This document shows, piece after piece, positions 11,440-22,087 of a DNA stretch of 64,000 nucleotides. Position 1 is the stretch's first letter. Each line of letters begins with the position of its first letter. Location: NCBI GenBank assembly GCA_944990035.1, contig CALYLX010000159.1, positions 868,001 to 932,000 on the forward strand. Reading direction: 5' to 3'. The notes beneath the pieces were generated by a model. That model searched no databases, had not been told where the DNA came from, and saw only the letters and a program-made list of their open reading frames with translations. Position numbers and translations under genes: made by a program. This DNA is from Clitopilus passeckerianus (lineage: Eukaryota > Basidiomycota > Agaricomycetes > Agaricales > Entolomataceae).

Positions 11440-12308
11440 ATGTCTCAAAATGCCTCTTCCTACGACCGCACCATCATCCGCAACACCTTCAAATCCGATA
11501 CCGCTATTACGGCGCTCCGTACGCATACTGCCTGGAGCAGCGACGACAACCCTCTCACCGCTGTGGGAGAACAAGGAACCCTTTACCAAAACCGACGAAC
11601 CGAAACTCGCAACGAAGTGGCTCGTCTGCGCCACCAATTTGCGAAAACCACTGACGATCTTGATCAACTTTTGGACAAAGTTGATCGAGAAACGGAGGAG
11701 ACCCTCACAGACCTCTTCTTTGCTATTGGAGGAACAGCTTTCCTCGACGAATTCTTCCCCGAACGACAAAACTGGTTCAACAACCCAGAGGAGACAGACT
11801 TGAAACCCTTGCCTCCAATCCCTGGGGGCCTGAGGAAAGTCAAGAAGAGGAAGTCACGATCCTCACTGCACGTCAAGTTTGCGGAACCCTACGAGCATTT
11901 CCTCCCGTCACCAATTTACACACCACCGCAAAAATAAAACATAACCCCTTCGTCAAAGAAGAACAGAACGACAACAAGGAAAACATCAACCCCAATGGCA
12001 AACCCTCCAACGCCATACCTCTCCGCATTCGAAAGCCCACCAGAGTCCGACTCACCAACGCTGGTGAACCTTCCCCCTCGACAATATCGTCCCAGAAGGC
12101 GCCGCGCACTGGATACCTTGCCAACAGACCACCACCACCCAGATGGTTCAGATGCTACATTTGTGGAGGCAGACACCGACAGTGTCATTGCTTTCGTTTT
12201 GTGTGTCGTCTGTGCCATTGTCGTGGCCCAGGCCATTACCCGGTTAGCTGCCCACAACGCTACCACAAGGGCATAGACCGTCACTTCTTGGGTAAAGGAA
12301 GGAATTGA
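11440..12308 (+). pseudogene. Third ORF of element 1, frameshifted
   Basis: It begins MSQNASSYDRTI and follows pol by about 40 bp. The N-terminal half is predicted helical (RLRHQFAKTTDDLDQLLDK). A C missing near 11,803 relative to element 3 moves the Cys/His-rich C-terminus into another frame. See the intact version in element 3 (43,606-44,502). Confidence 0.75.
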
Positions 12309-12341
12309 AGTCAGGAGACTTCAACGATAGCGAGAGGGTAA

Positions 12342-12826
12342 TGTTATGATTTTGCTTACATGTTTCTCCTTACATACCCCGGCCCGCTTACCTATGCACG
12401 ATTACTCACATATGCTGCGCATCACTGCGCATTTTTCATCTTTTTCCATGCTTACTCCGCATCTCTCACGATCGTGAGAGACTTATACCTTATCTGACTC
12501 TTTCTGACTCGCATTGAGTCATACTGACTCATGTACTTACTCATCATGCTGCGCATGACTCATTACTTGCTCAGCATGCTGCGCATGTGCTATATTTAGA
12601 ACTACTAGATAGGTATATAAACCTGTACCATTTGGTCAAGGCTCCTCAGCTTGACCTAGGCAATCTACCTAACTGCTTAGTTCTCTACTTCGCCTTTAAG
12701 TCCCTTGCTTCGTCAATCTCACCAGGTTGTCAGTACAGCCGCAGCTGCTGACAAATCTCTGTCTTTGTTTATCAAAGACATCGAGCGTAAACAGTATTAC
12801 CTAAGTTGTTAGGCTCTGCCTTAACA
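12342..12826 (+). repeat. 3' LTR of element 1
   Basis: 485 bp, visually identical to the 5' LTR at 5,580-6,064, followed by the CTCAT target duplication. Confidence 0.97.
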
Positions 12827-12831
12827 CTCAT

Positions 12832-13113
12832 CATGCTGTGCATGACTCATTACTTACTCAGCATGCTGCACATGCGCTATATTTAGAACTACTAGATAGG
12901 TATATAAACCTGTACCATTTGGTCAAGGCTCCTCAGCTTGACCTAGGCAATCTACCTAACTGCTTAGTTCTCTACTTCGCCTTTAAGTCTCTTGCTTCGT
13001 CAATCTCACCAGGTTGTCAGTACAGCCGCAGCTGCTGACAAATCTCTGTCTTTGTTTATCAAAGACATCGAGCGTAAACAGTATTACCTAAGTTGTTAGG
13101 CTCTGCCTTAACA
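12832..13113 (+). repeat. 5' LTR of element 2, second part
   Basis: The remaining 282 bp of the LTR broken at 5,579. It ends TAACA and is followed by the primer site AGGTCAAGCTG (13,116-13,126). Confidence 0.95.
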
Positions 13114-13711
13114 AAAGGTCAAGCTGTTCAGAAGGCCCGCTCATTGTTAGCGCAGGCCCACCCCACAACAACACAGCAGAAGCACGCAACAGGCCGATTG
13201 CCGTTGCGGCTACCACTCAGTCACCACGGTCGTACACAGGGCAGACCACCTGCCACAAAATACCACTCTAGTAGAAGGAACCAACAACGTCTACAAGTTC
13301 ACCAACGGAAGCTACTGCGGTTTTAATCACAACCTTAACCGCTGGTGCTACGCCTCTCTCTCCCTTGGCAAATTCACATTCACCACCGTTGCCGTTGAAA
13401 ACAGACACTTCCACGCTCTAGACTTCCCTACCCCTGAACGACCTCATAAGACCCCTGCTATTGTCCGAGCCCAACGAGAACACGACATTGAAGTAGACGA
13501 GGAGGAACAGCGACGCTTCGCACCATTACCCACAGCAATATCCAGGAACCCATCACTAGTCCCGTCTACCAGCGCTTCTGTCTTGCCCGAAGAGGAAGAA
13601 GAAGAACACCAAGTACAACAACAGCTAGAGGAGAGCCCCACAGCTGAGCCAGAGGAGCGCCCCAGTGCAGAAACAATTGAACCAGAGACCGACTTCGATT
13701 TCGACTACGAA

Positions 13712-14641
13712 ATGTCACAAGACAACAACAACAAGAAGGACATTGGAGCCAAACCCCAAACGTTCTCCGGAGACCGATCCAAGACCAGAAAGTTCATTCA
13801 GGAACTTGAAGACTACCTCATCCTAAACAACCTCAACCAACTCGAAGATGACAAGAAGATTCGCATCGCCCTATCCTTCCTCAAAGAAGGAACTGCAGCA
13901 GCATGGGGATTAGAATTTCACGATAAATATTCAGCAGCTGAAAGGAAAGCCACCTACGCTGAATTTATCAGCCAATTCAAAGAAGCCTTTTCCCCTACCG
14001 ACGACAAAGCTGCCGCACTTCTCCAACTCAAAGCCTTACGACAGGATGGGACAGCTGACGAATTTGTCACTGTCTTCAAGAATATTCTTGCACGAACTGA
14101 TCTCAGCGGTGACACTGCAAAGATCGAGATCTTCATGGAAGGACTTACCCCCAAACTCCGAGAGAAAATTCTCTTTTCCGATTCCCCTCCTACCACATTC
14201 GACGATTGGGTCAAGAAAGCCGTCCAGTTTGACAACAACTGGCGACGTGCCAAGACAATCATGGGACATACCCGTATCATCAAGACATCTGATATGGTCA
14301 AAGGTGCTTACAAAACACCTACTGGAGCCCGAGACCCAATGGCTATGGATGTTGATTGTTTCACCACTGATCCACCCAAACGCCGCCTCACCCAGGAGGA
14401 AAGAGAACATCACAAGAAGAACAACTTGTGCTACTATTGCTCCAAGAAAGGTCACACGATCCAACAATGTCTTCAAAGGAAGAATTTTGGAAGAACCTAC
14501 CCTAGCAACAACGACAGCCGATTCCACAAGAAACCTGAGAAGGGAGCCGAGTTGATCAAATATGTCAGAGCAGTCCTAGCTGACATGCCCCAAGAAGAAG
14601 CCGCTGAATTCTACACCGAAGCAGAGGCTGAGGGTTTTTAA
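13712..14641 (+). CDS. Gag of element 2
   Basis: An uninterrupted frame from MSQDNNNKKD to a TAA created by an extra T in GGGTTTTTAAAG (four T in elements 1 and 3). It contains the capsid-type region, the sequence TTFDDWVKKAVQFDNNWRRA lost to frameshift in element 1, and the CCHC knuckle CYYCSKKGHTIQQC. In the four-T version the Gag frame runs about 45 nt further to TGA, with pol in the +1 frame. Length of about 309 residues fits fungal gypsy Gag. Confidence 0.8.
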   Translation: MSQDNNNKKDIGAKPQTFSGDRSKTRKFIQELEDYLILNNLNQLEDDKKIRIALSFLKEGTAAAWGLEFHDKYSAAERKATYAEFISQFKEAFSPTDDKAAALLQLKALRQDGTADEFVTVFKNILARTDLSGDTAKIEIFMEGLTPKLREKILFSDSPPTTFDDWVKKAVQFDNNWRRAKTIMGHTRIIKTSDMVKGAYKTPTGARDPMAMDVDCFTTDPPKRRLTQEEREHHKKNNLCYYCSKKGHTIQQCLQRKNFGRTYPSNNDSRFHKKPEKGAELIKYVRAVLADMPQEEAAEFYTEAEAEGF

Positions 14642-14730
14642 AGAGGAAGACTGCAAAGCCGACGTCAGTACTTCCTCGCCCGATTGATATTTCCAGTGTA
14701 CTTGTAGCTACTGATTTTTATGCTGAATCT

Positions 14731-17700
14731 ATGCGTATCCCAATCTCTCTACAAGACCCTCTAGATGGAAATACAACAATCGCCGGCACAAAAGCTCTCA
14801 TTGACTCTGGAGCGCAAGGGTCATTTATCGACTCCGTCTTTGCCAAGACACATCACCTCCCGCTACTCCCACTCCGACAACCGATTACAGCACGAAACGT
14901 TGATGGCACCCTGAACAAACAAGGAACTATTACCCACTTTACCTGGGTTATTGCCAAGATAGGGACAGCCATCATCAAGGAAAGATGTTTTGTCACTGGA
15001 CTCGGGAAAGACCACCTGATTTTTGGATTACCCTGGCTAAAACGGGTAGATCCAATCATATCGTGGAGCGACGGCACACTCGAAATCAACGAATCACGCA
15101 TTACCCAACGACTGTCGCAAACATTGATGCGAGCAGTAGACATCAAGCGGATGAGAGCCATCCGAGAACAACTACTAGAGGAAAACACGCCACCTACCCC
15201 AGCACCTGATTGTTCCGAAGAGAATCCCGGAAAATCAGAAGGACTTAGCGACTATTTCCGAATAGTCGAAGATGGAGAAGAGATCAATGAAGACTTTCTC
15301 ATCGCATACTGCCAGAACGAACCGGCAGTCAGAATATTCACCAAGGAGGAACCCCCACTTACGCAGGAACACACAAAGGATTACCTTGTGTACGGGCCAA
15401 TCAGGCCAACTACCACGATACGACAGACGGTGATAACACACCATCCAGCAACCAGACATCACACACAGCAGGTGTGGATACGTGCGAAAACATCAATTTC
15501 GCAAGCTCTGGAGCATAAACGAGAAGATAAGGAGCCAAAGAAATCCCTTGACGAAATCATCCCCGACTATCTTCAAGACTACAGAAAAGTCTTTGAGAAA
15601 GCAGCATCTGAACGATTCCCACCAAGCCGACCCTGGGATCATGCCATAGATCTGAAAACAGATTTCGTGCCAAAAGACTGCAAGGTCTATCCGCTCAGCC
15701 CCTTAGAGCAAGAAAAACTCAACGAGTTTCTCAAGGAAAATCTAGCCAAAGGATACATCCGGGAATCCAACTCCCCACAAGCATCTCCGTTTTTCTTCGT
15801 TGCAAAGAAAGACTCGGAAGCCCTAAGACCATGTCAGGACTACCGACGACTCAACGAAGGAACAATACCTAACACTTACCCCTTACCGCTGGCTAGCGAA
15901 CTCATCAATAAACTCAAAGGAGCAACTGTCTTCACCAAACTCGACATTTGATGGGGATATCACAACATCCGCATCAAAGATGGTGACCAATGGAAAGCAG
16001 CGTTCAAGACCAACCGAGGGTTATTTGAACCAATAGTGATGTTCTTTGGACTAATGAACTCACCCGGTACCTTCCAAGCAATGATGAACCACCTTTTCCG
16101 AGACATGATAGACGAAGGATGGGTCATCATCTACATGGACGACATCCTCATCTTCTCCAACGATCCAGAAAAACACCGAGAACGCACACGCAGAGTCTTA
16201 CAAAGACTACAAGACAACGATCTCTACCTCAAAGCAGAGAAATGCCAATTTGACACCACAAGAGTGGAATACCTTGGGTTCATCATTGAACCAAACAAGA
16301 TCTCCATGGACCCTGTCAAACTTGCAGGGATGCGCGACTGGCCTACGCCAACTACAGTAAAGGAAGTCCGATCATTCCTAGGATTCGGAAACTTTTACCG
16401 CAGGTTCATCGGAAAATATGCGGAAATTGCCAAACCGCTGAACGAACTCACCAAGAAAGACAAGAAGTGGGAATGGACCAATGAATGTCACAAAGCTTTC
16501 ACCACCCTGAAAGACAAATTCCTGGAAGCGCCTGTGTTGCTGATGCCTGACCCCACGAAGCCATTTGTGGTGGAAAGCGACGCCTCAAAACATGCAACAG
16601 GAGCAGTCCTACAACAACGTGACGCCAACGGATCATGGCACCCATGTGGTTTCATATCTAAATTGTTCTCGGAAACAGAACGGAACTATGAAATCTACGA
16701 CTGAGAACTTCTAGGCATTATCCGCGCATTAGAAACCTGGCGACACTACTTCCATGGATCCCAACATTCAGTCGTGATTCTATCCGATCACAAAAACCTC
16801 ACATACTTCCGAGAAGCCCGGAAGTTGAACCGACGACAAGCAAGATGGAATCTGATGCTATCCCAGTTTAACATCAAACTTGTACACACCCCTGGTGCAA
16901 AGATGATACAATCCGACGCACTATCTCGACGACCAGACCACATCCCAGGTGAAGATACCGACAACGAAGACATCATTCTCCTCCCCGACAAGCTCTTCCT
17001 TCGCTCAATTGACATTGAACTAAAGGACGAAATTGTACACAAGATGGTCAATGACAAACTGATTGTTGACGCCATTCGCACCGCCAAAGAAGACGGACCC
17101 CCACCAATCCGATCAAACCTGGAAGACTGGAAATTTGACGATGGCATCTTGTACTACAAGGACAAGTGCGTGGTACCAGATGACGAAGACCTCCGAAGGA
17201 AGATAGTCCAACGTTATCACGATCTACCCAGCGCAGGACACCCTGGACAATTTGGGACACTGGAGAAAGTCCAGAAGGACTACTGGTGGCCAGGGATGTC
17301 AGTGTTCATCAAGAACTTTGTGCAGGGCTGTGCAATGTGCCAGCAAATGAAAATCAATCGCCACCCCACCGCTCCACCATTAATGCCCATCAAATCCGAA
17401 ACCACTAGGCCATTTTCGCTAGTGACGTACGATTTTCACACGGATCTCCCAGAGAGTGATGGTTTCGATAGCATTATGGCCGTGGTCGACCATGGAGCTA
17501 CGAAGGGGGCAATTTTCATCCCTTGCACAAAGAAAATCGACGCCACAGGAACTGCAAATGCCTACATTGACAATGTTTACCGTCGCTTTGGACTCCCCGA
17601 CAAAGGAATTTCAGACAGAGGACCTCAATTCGCCTCTAAAGTTTTCCAAGAAATGGGACGACTCCTTGGAATCAAGCTCAACATGAGCACCGCCTACCAC

Positions 17701-18021
17701 CCACAAACCGATGGTGCGACAGAAAGGATCAATCAGGAGATTGATGCCTATCTCCGCATCTTCTGTGCACAGAACCCCGAATCCTGGTCCAAATGGATTA
17801 CCACTCTAGAATTCTCCTACAACAGCCGAACACACTCTGTCACCAAACGAACCCCATTCTACCTAATGATGGGATACGAACCACCTGCACTCCCATCAGT
17901 TGCTCCCAATCCGACGCACTATCTCGACGACCAGACCACATCCCAGGTGAAGATACCGACAACGAAGACATCATTCTCCTCCCCGACAAGCTCTTCCTTC
18001 GCTCAATTGACATTGAACTAA
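14731..18021 (+). pseudogene. Pol of element 2, stops and 3' rearrangement
   Basis: Protease (IDSGAQGSF), RT and RNase H domains are recognisable. TGA replaces CGA at 15,949 (LDI-stop before WGYHNI) and at 16,702, the second shared with element 1. The integrase DDE block is intact here (KGAIFIPCTKK), including the G-run that is one base short in elements 1 and 3. After YEPPALPSVAP (about 17,905) the sequence jumps into a duplicate of 16,910-17,099 from its own pol, so the integrase tail and chromodomain are absent. Confidence 0.9.
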
Positions 18022-18098
18022 AGGACGAAATTGTACACAATATGGTCAATGACAAACTGATTGTTGACGCCATTCGCACCGCCAAAGAAGACGGACCG
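17908..18098 (+). repeat. Displaced duplicate of an internal pol segment
   Basis: About 190 bp matching 16,910-17,099 almost exactly (one change seen: CACAAG to CACAAT) replaces about 1.07 kb that element 1 has between 10,845 and 11,910. Short similarities flank both junctions (CCCA/ACA with ATCC; CACCAAT). Confidence 0.85.
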
Positions 18099-18499
18099 TC
18101 ACCAATTTACACACCACCGCAAAAATAAAACATAACCCCTTCGTCAAAGAAGAACAGAACGACAACAAGGAAAACATTAACCCCAATGGCAAACCCTCCG
18201 ACGCCATACCTCTCCGCATTCGAAAGCCCACCAGAGTCCAACTCACCAACGCTGGTGAACCTTCCCCCTCGACAATATCATCCCAGAAGGCACCGCGCAC
18301 CGGATACCTTGCCAACAGACCACCACCACCCAGATGGTTCAGATGCTACATTTGTGGAGGCAGACACCGACAGTGTCATTGCTTTCGTTTTGTGTGTCGT
18401 CTGTGCCATCATCGTGGCCCAGGCCATTACCCGGTTAGCTGCCCACAACGCTACCACAAGGGTATAGACTGTCATTTCTGGGGTAAAGGAAGGAATTGA
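18099..18499 (+). pseudogene. Third-ORF 3' remnant of element 2
   Basis: Only the C-terminal part of the third ORF remains, including the Cys/His cluster and the end HFWGKGRN-stop. Its start was lost in the rearrangement at 17,905-18,098. Confidence 0.75.
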
Positions 18500-18532
18500 A
18501 GTCAGGAGACTTCAACGATAGCGAGAGGGTAA

Positions 18533-19017
18533 TGTTATGATTTTGCTTACATGTTTCTCCTTACATACCCCGGCCTGCTTACCTATGCATGATTACTCAC
18601 ATATGCTGCGCATCACTGCGCATTTTTCACCTATTTCCATGCTTACTCCGCATCTCTCACAATCGTGAGAGACTTATACCTTATCTGACTCTTTCTGACT
18701 CACATCGAGTCATACTGACTCATGTACTTACTCATCATGCTGTGCATGACTCATTACTTACTCAGCATGCTGCGCATGCGCTATATTTAGAACTACTAGA
18801 TAGGTATATAAACCTGTACCATTTGGTCAAGGCTCCTCAGCTTGACCTAGGCAATCTACCTAACTGCTTAGTTCTCTACTTCGCCTTTAAGTCTCTTGCT
18901 TCGTCAATCTCACCAGGTTGTCAGTACAGCCGCAGCTGCTGACAAATCTCTGTCTTTGTTTATCAAAGACATCGAGCGTAAACAGTATTACCTAAGTTGT
19001 TAGGCTCTGCCTTAACA
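18533..19017 (+). repeat. 3' LTR of element 2
   Basis: 485 bp, ending TAACA and followed by GTGAG. It shares diagnostic variants (TGTGCATGAC, AAGTCTCTTGC) with the interrupted 5' LTR and differs from it at a handful of sites. Confidence 0.95.
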
Positions 19018-19622
19018 GTGAGCCTGTTTTCCATCTTCTGGCACCTGCTGACGCATGTGCAGACCGCATGCTGCCTCGCTGGAATGCCCCCGTTTATGCC
19101 TTCTTTGAGCCCCGTCCAGAGGTAGAGTGGCGTACAGTACAGCCGCTGAAGAAGGGCAAGATGATCAGCAGGCGCTACATGAAGTTTCAATGTGCAGCCC
19201 CTACCTGCAAGTCCAAGGGGAAACACGGGCGCTACGTCTATCGGGCTACATTTGGTGGTGACAAGTCGTCGACGAAGAATTTGCGGACACATATCATTGG
19301 ATGCTGGGGGCAGGAGGCACTTGACGCAGCCAGTAGGGTTGATGGAGTAGCAGAAGCTCAAGATATCCTTCGGGGTCGCAACAATATTCTTCGTGACGGC
19401 TCAATTGTTGCTGCATTCCAGACTTGTGCAAGAGTGGCAACAGTCACCTACTCAACACGTCCTCAGACGAAGGCAGAGACGAAGGCATATCACGTCTGCT
19501 GGATCTCCGAAAACAAGCGGCCCTTTGACATCGTCAAAGACCGAGGCTATCATCGCAACATGAAGGAGGGCCAGCCCCAGCAGTACATCCCATCACCCTC
19601 GACCGTCCGCCGTGATGTCAAG

Positions 19623-19712
19623 GTAGCATTTGCAAGCTGTCGACAGAAGATAGCCGAGATCCTAAAGGTAGCATTTGCAAGCTGTCGACAGAAGATAGCC
19701 GAGATCCTAAAG
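19623..19712 (+). repeat. 45-bp perfect tandem duplication in the hAT ORF
   Basis: Two exact copies in frame, each encoding VAFASCRQKIAEILK. The second copy ends at the predicted 5' splice site GTCCGT. Confidence 0.95.
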
Positions 19713-19833
19713 GTCCGTGTTAAATCTTTAAATCGAGCGCAATAATTAAAGAACATACCAGGGAGTAAAAGGGGCACTGCACTTTGGTACAGATTGCTGG
19801 ACCTCACCAAATGGACGCGCCGCCGAGGAGTAG

Positions 19834-20749
19834 TGGTTAAGGAAGTGGTTCTGGGAGGATGAGGGTTTTGGGTTGTATTATGAATGTTGTTGATTTTTCT
19901 ATGGGTTGTGAGGAGCGAGTTGACCGAGAGATGGTTGGCGAGAACGATGTCCTATTGGCAGTACGCCTGGGCCGACACGAGAAGGTACCTAATCGACGAG
20001 ACTAAGGCTGGCCATGCTCGACTATGCCTATGAGAAGCACGGCGTAAGAGTTTATATATATTGAATAACAGCCGGTGAACATAACTCACCAACAGGACCC
20101 GCTTCGTATTCGTTGCAGTGATATGCTGGTTTGTCATTGAAGTAACAGTAGTGGCCGTTCTACTTGTTCGGGTTGTTCCTTTCTAACGAGGGCTTCTTGT
20201 TAGCGGGCCTCGCATCTACCTTTGACCTTAGGTGAATCAGAGGGGAGGTAAGAGTAGTAGTAGATGTTTGATGACGGGGTTCTATTGTCTGTTATATTTT
20301 TCGTAGGGTCGATACTCCTCGGTAAATGAGTTGGCGTTCCGCCCGATGAACGGAAAGGACATGAGGCAGCCAAGGACAGCAAGGTGGTCATAATGTAAAA
20401 GGCAAGGTGGAATGTGGTGCGGTAAGATGGGAGGGAGGATCAATTGACAGTGGGATGATGGAAGGACGAGGCAAGATTGAGAAAAGTCGCAAGACGCGTT
20501 TGTTTCCTCTCTCCATCGGTCACACTTCTTTCATTTCTGCATCTCACGTTTCTATTCCATCTCTCTTATTCTGCGTCCTGTATTCAAATAGGGTCATGCC
20601 CAACTTTTCAACGTCGTCAAATTATCATTATTCCGGCACTCATAATCTCTCTTTTTGTTCCACCGTCCCGCCGTTATACCACGACCTTTGGAACATTTAA
20701 ACAGTAGCAGCCTTTGCGCCACGTTTATCTTTCCCAATGAACTACCCAC
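19834..20749. other. No confident gene
   Basis: The minus strand near 20,120-20,390 shows a short leader-like frame (MTTLLSLAAS) and, in another frame, a Cys-rich stretch GHYCYFNDKPAYHCNEYEAGP followed by a plausible 5' splice site. It could be a decayed small secreted-protein gene, but stops interrupt it. Poly-pyrimidine-rich sequence follows at 20,500-20,700. Confidence 0.35.
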
Positions 20750-21230
20750 ACATCCCAGGATGGAACTACGTCAACTTGGTCACCTTCCTCCTCCAGCCTC
20801 CTACAACGTTGCCAGTGTCGTCGATTCTAGAATAAGAAGGTGTATGGGACACTGAATCTGTTTGTAGAATATCATCTATTCTCGATTCCACCCATCTAAA
20901 CAGTTGTATCTCAATTAATATTACATTCTTTTCCATTTAATTCGTGGCGACTCATTGTTCTATGAACACTAGCTGGCTGTCTCAATGCCTTGGCACTGTA
21001 TTACGAAGACAATTACAAAATATTCTTCATTCGCCGCTCAGCCCTTCCCCAGCCGGCTTCGGCCTCCAGATACCAAGCTGAAGAATGACATGGCCTCTGA
21101 GAGTCAACGCATACCCTCTCGGACCCCTGGATGAATGCCGAGCGATCGAACACCCAAACCTTTCTCGTCCTCAACTAAAGCAGGAATACCAGTTCCGCAG
21201 CCTGCTATTAGCCAAGCCTTGGCTCCAGTC
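20750..21230 (+). repeat. Dispersed unit, partial copy 5
   Basis: It is strongly similar to 31,979-32,640. Both start in a GMC oxidoreductase tail relic (TTCCTCCTCCAGCC here, TTCCTCCTCCGACC there), then GGGACAC(T/G)GAATCTGTTTGTAG, the TGTATTA block, and a block ending GAATAC(C/T)(A/G)GTTCCG-like sequence. Confidence 0.7.
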
Positions 21231-21660
21231 CGATCTCAGAAGGAATTTCTGCGAAACAGTTATGAGAAAACTGAATACGTGGGATAAGTCACTACAACCC
21301 GTGGAGGCGACTTGGGGAAACTTGGCTTACTTTCTATAATGATAATTTGAACCGGCAGGGTAAAGCTTGCCGCCAAATAGGACATTGGCTGCTCGCACTA
21401 CAGATCTAGTAGCTGGGGTTGACTATGGAAAGATGTTGCCAGCGGTTACTGCCTTAGAAAGCTGAGTTCAGGAGAGTATGAGCGGCAGGAGTTGACATGG
21501 GCATCGTGAAGGGAAGGGAGACCAAAAGGGTTAATGTCAGTCAACCGGAGGCATTCCGATATGAGTCAGTGCTATCAGTAGCTGGTACCCATAGAGGTTC
21601 AGCACGTCTATAAGAGCGTTCTTCGCATTCCTCTTTCTGCCTTGGAATCGCCTACAAGAT

Positions 21661-22087
21661 ATGGCTAGTTTTGAAGATGCACCAGCGGATTTGGACCATT
21701 TCCTGTCTGCTGAGGAAGGCTCGGAAGAACAAGGTTTGGCGTCCCAGAAAAATACGGTGCTGTCTTCGTTAACGGCCTCTCTCTATCCCAAAAATGATGT
21801 TGAGGTTAGCACGAGGAAGGGCCAAAGTATGAGAGCCAAGGAGGATGGACGCACACAGGTCCCGTCCATGAAGATAAAATCCTTGCATCTTGGATACGTC
21901 TTCATCTAACACATCCGGTGTAAAGAGTCCAGCACTGATATCGCTGAACGTCGCAAAGAAGCATTTACTAGAAGCTGATCAACACTTCAAACAAAATGCC
22001 CTCAGTGTGCATGCAACTCACTTTGAATGCCCAATGAACCCTCAAATTTCAAATCTTCCGGACTTGAATTTGAGAGATGGAAGGTAA
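21661..22087 (+). CDS. Putative short gene, unrecognised
   Basis: A TATA-like TATAAGAG (21,609) precedes ATGGCTAG by about 50 bp, a good fungal start context. The first frame gives an acidic, serine-rich N-terminus (MASFEDAPADLDHF...) that closes at 21,909. A second open stretch (21,890-22,087; SGVKSPALISLNVAKKHLLE...) lies in another frame and could be joined by a short intron, but I see no convincing splice pair. No known domain; may be a decayed or very small gene. Confidence 0.25.

Larger units (their letters stand above)
5580..12826 (+). mobile_element. Ty3/gypsy element 1 (youngest, nested)
   Basis: This 7,247-bp element has LTRs at 5,580-6,064 and 12,342-12,826 that look identical by eye, and target duplication CTCAT (5,575-5,579 and 12,827-12,831) inside the 5' LTR of element 2. 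Order: LTR, primer site, AUG-free leader, gag, protease, reverse transcriptase, RNase H, integrase, chromodomain, a third ORF, polypurine-rich AGCGAGAGGG, LTR. This is the order of Ty3/gypsy chromoviruses. Coding regions contain several 1-3 nt indels relative to elements 2 and 3 and one stop in RNase H. Confidence 0.97.
5377..19017 (+). mobile_element. Ty3/gypsy element 2 (older, host of element 1)
   Basis: The 5' LTR is 5,377-5,579 continued at 12,832-13,113; the 3' LTR is 18,533-19,017; each is 485 bp. The target duplication GTGAG lies at 5,372-5,376 and 19,018-19,022. The LTRs differ at several positions (for example TATGCACG versus TATGCATG), so the insertion is older than element 1. The interior has gag, protease, RT/RNase H and integrase, then a rearrangement that removed the integrase C-terminus, the chromodomain and the start of the third ORF. 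In-frame stops (15,949 and 16,702) also interrupt pol, so the copy is not autonomous. Confidence 0.95.
4812..19833 (+). mobile_element. hAT transposon remnant, split by gypsy insertions
   Basis: The left end is placed at CAGGGCCGGC (4,812), which looks like a hAT terminal inverted repeat start and lies about 100 bp before the transposase ATG. The matching right terminus was not found, and the coding sequence stops early, so the 3' half appears deleted. A 13.6-kb block of nested retrotransposons occupies the first intron. The left end is inferred from the family pattern only; an 8-bp target duplication could not be demonstrated. Confidence 0.5.
4914..19833 (+). pseudogene. hAT-family transposase, 3'-truncated
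   Basis: The reconstructed exons are 4,914-5,367, 19,063-19,712 and 19,762-19,833, phase-consistent and giving 391 codons plus stop. Exon 1 is a Pro/Asp/Glu/Ser-rich leader. Exon 2 holds a BED-like zinc finger (C-x4-C, then LRTHIIGC) and the block KRPFDIVKDRGYHRNM...YIPSPSTVRRDVK typical of basidiomycete hAT transposases. Exon 3 starts GVKGALHFGTDCWTSPN, the block containing the first catalytic aspartate of hAT enzymes, and ends at TAG 20 residues later, so the rest of the catalytic domain and the dimerisation region are missing. A perfect 45-bp tandem duplication (19,623-19,667 and 19,668-19,712) repeats VAFASCRQKIAEILK. The original first intron would have been 49 bp; it now contains elements 1 and 2. 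The protein cannot be an active transposase. Confidence 0.85.

Noticed and set aside
11257..11769. Minus-strand frames opposite pol and the third ORF (also 44,065-44,685)
   Set aside because: These are antisense shadows of biased codon usage in real element genes.
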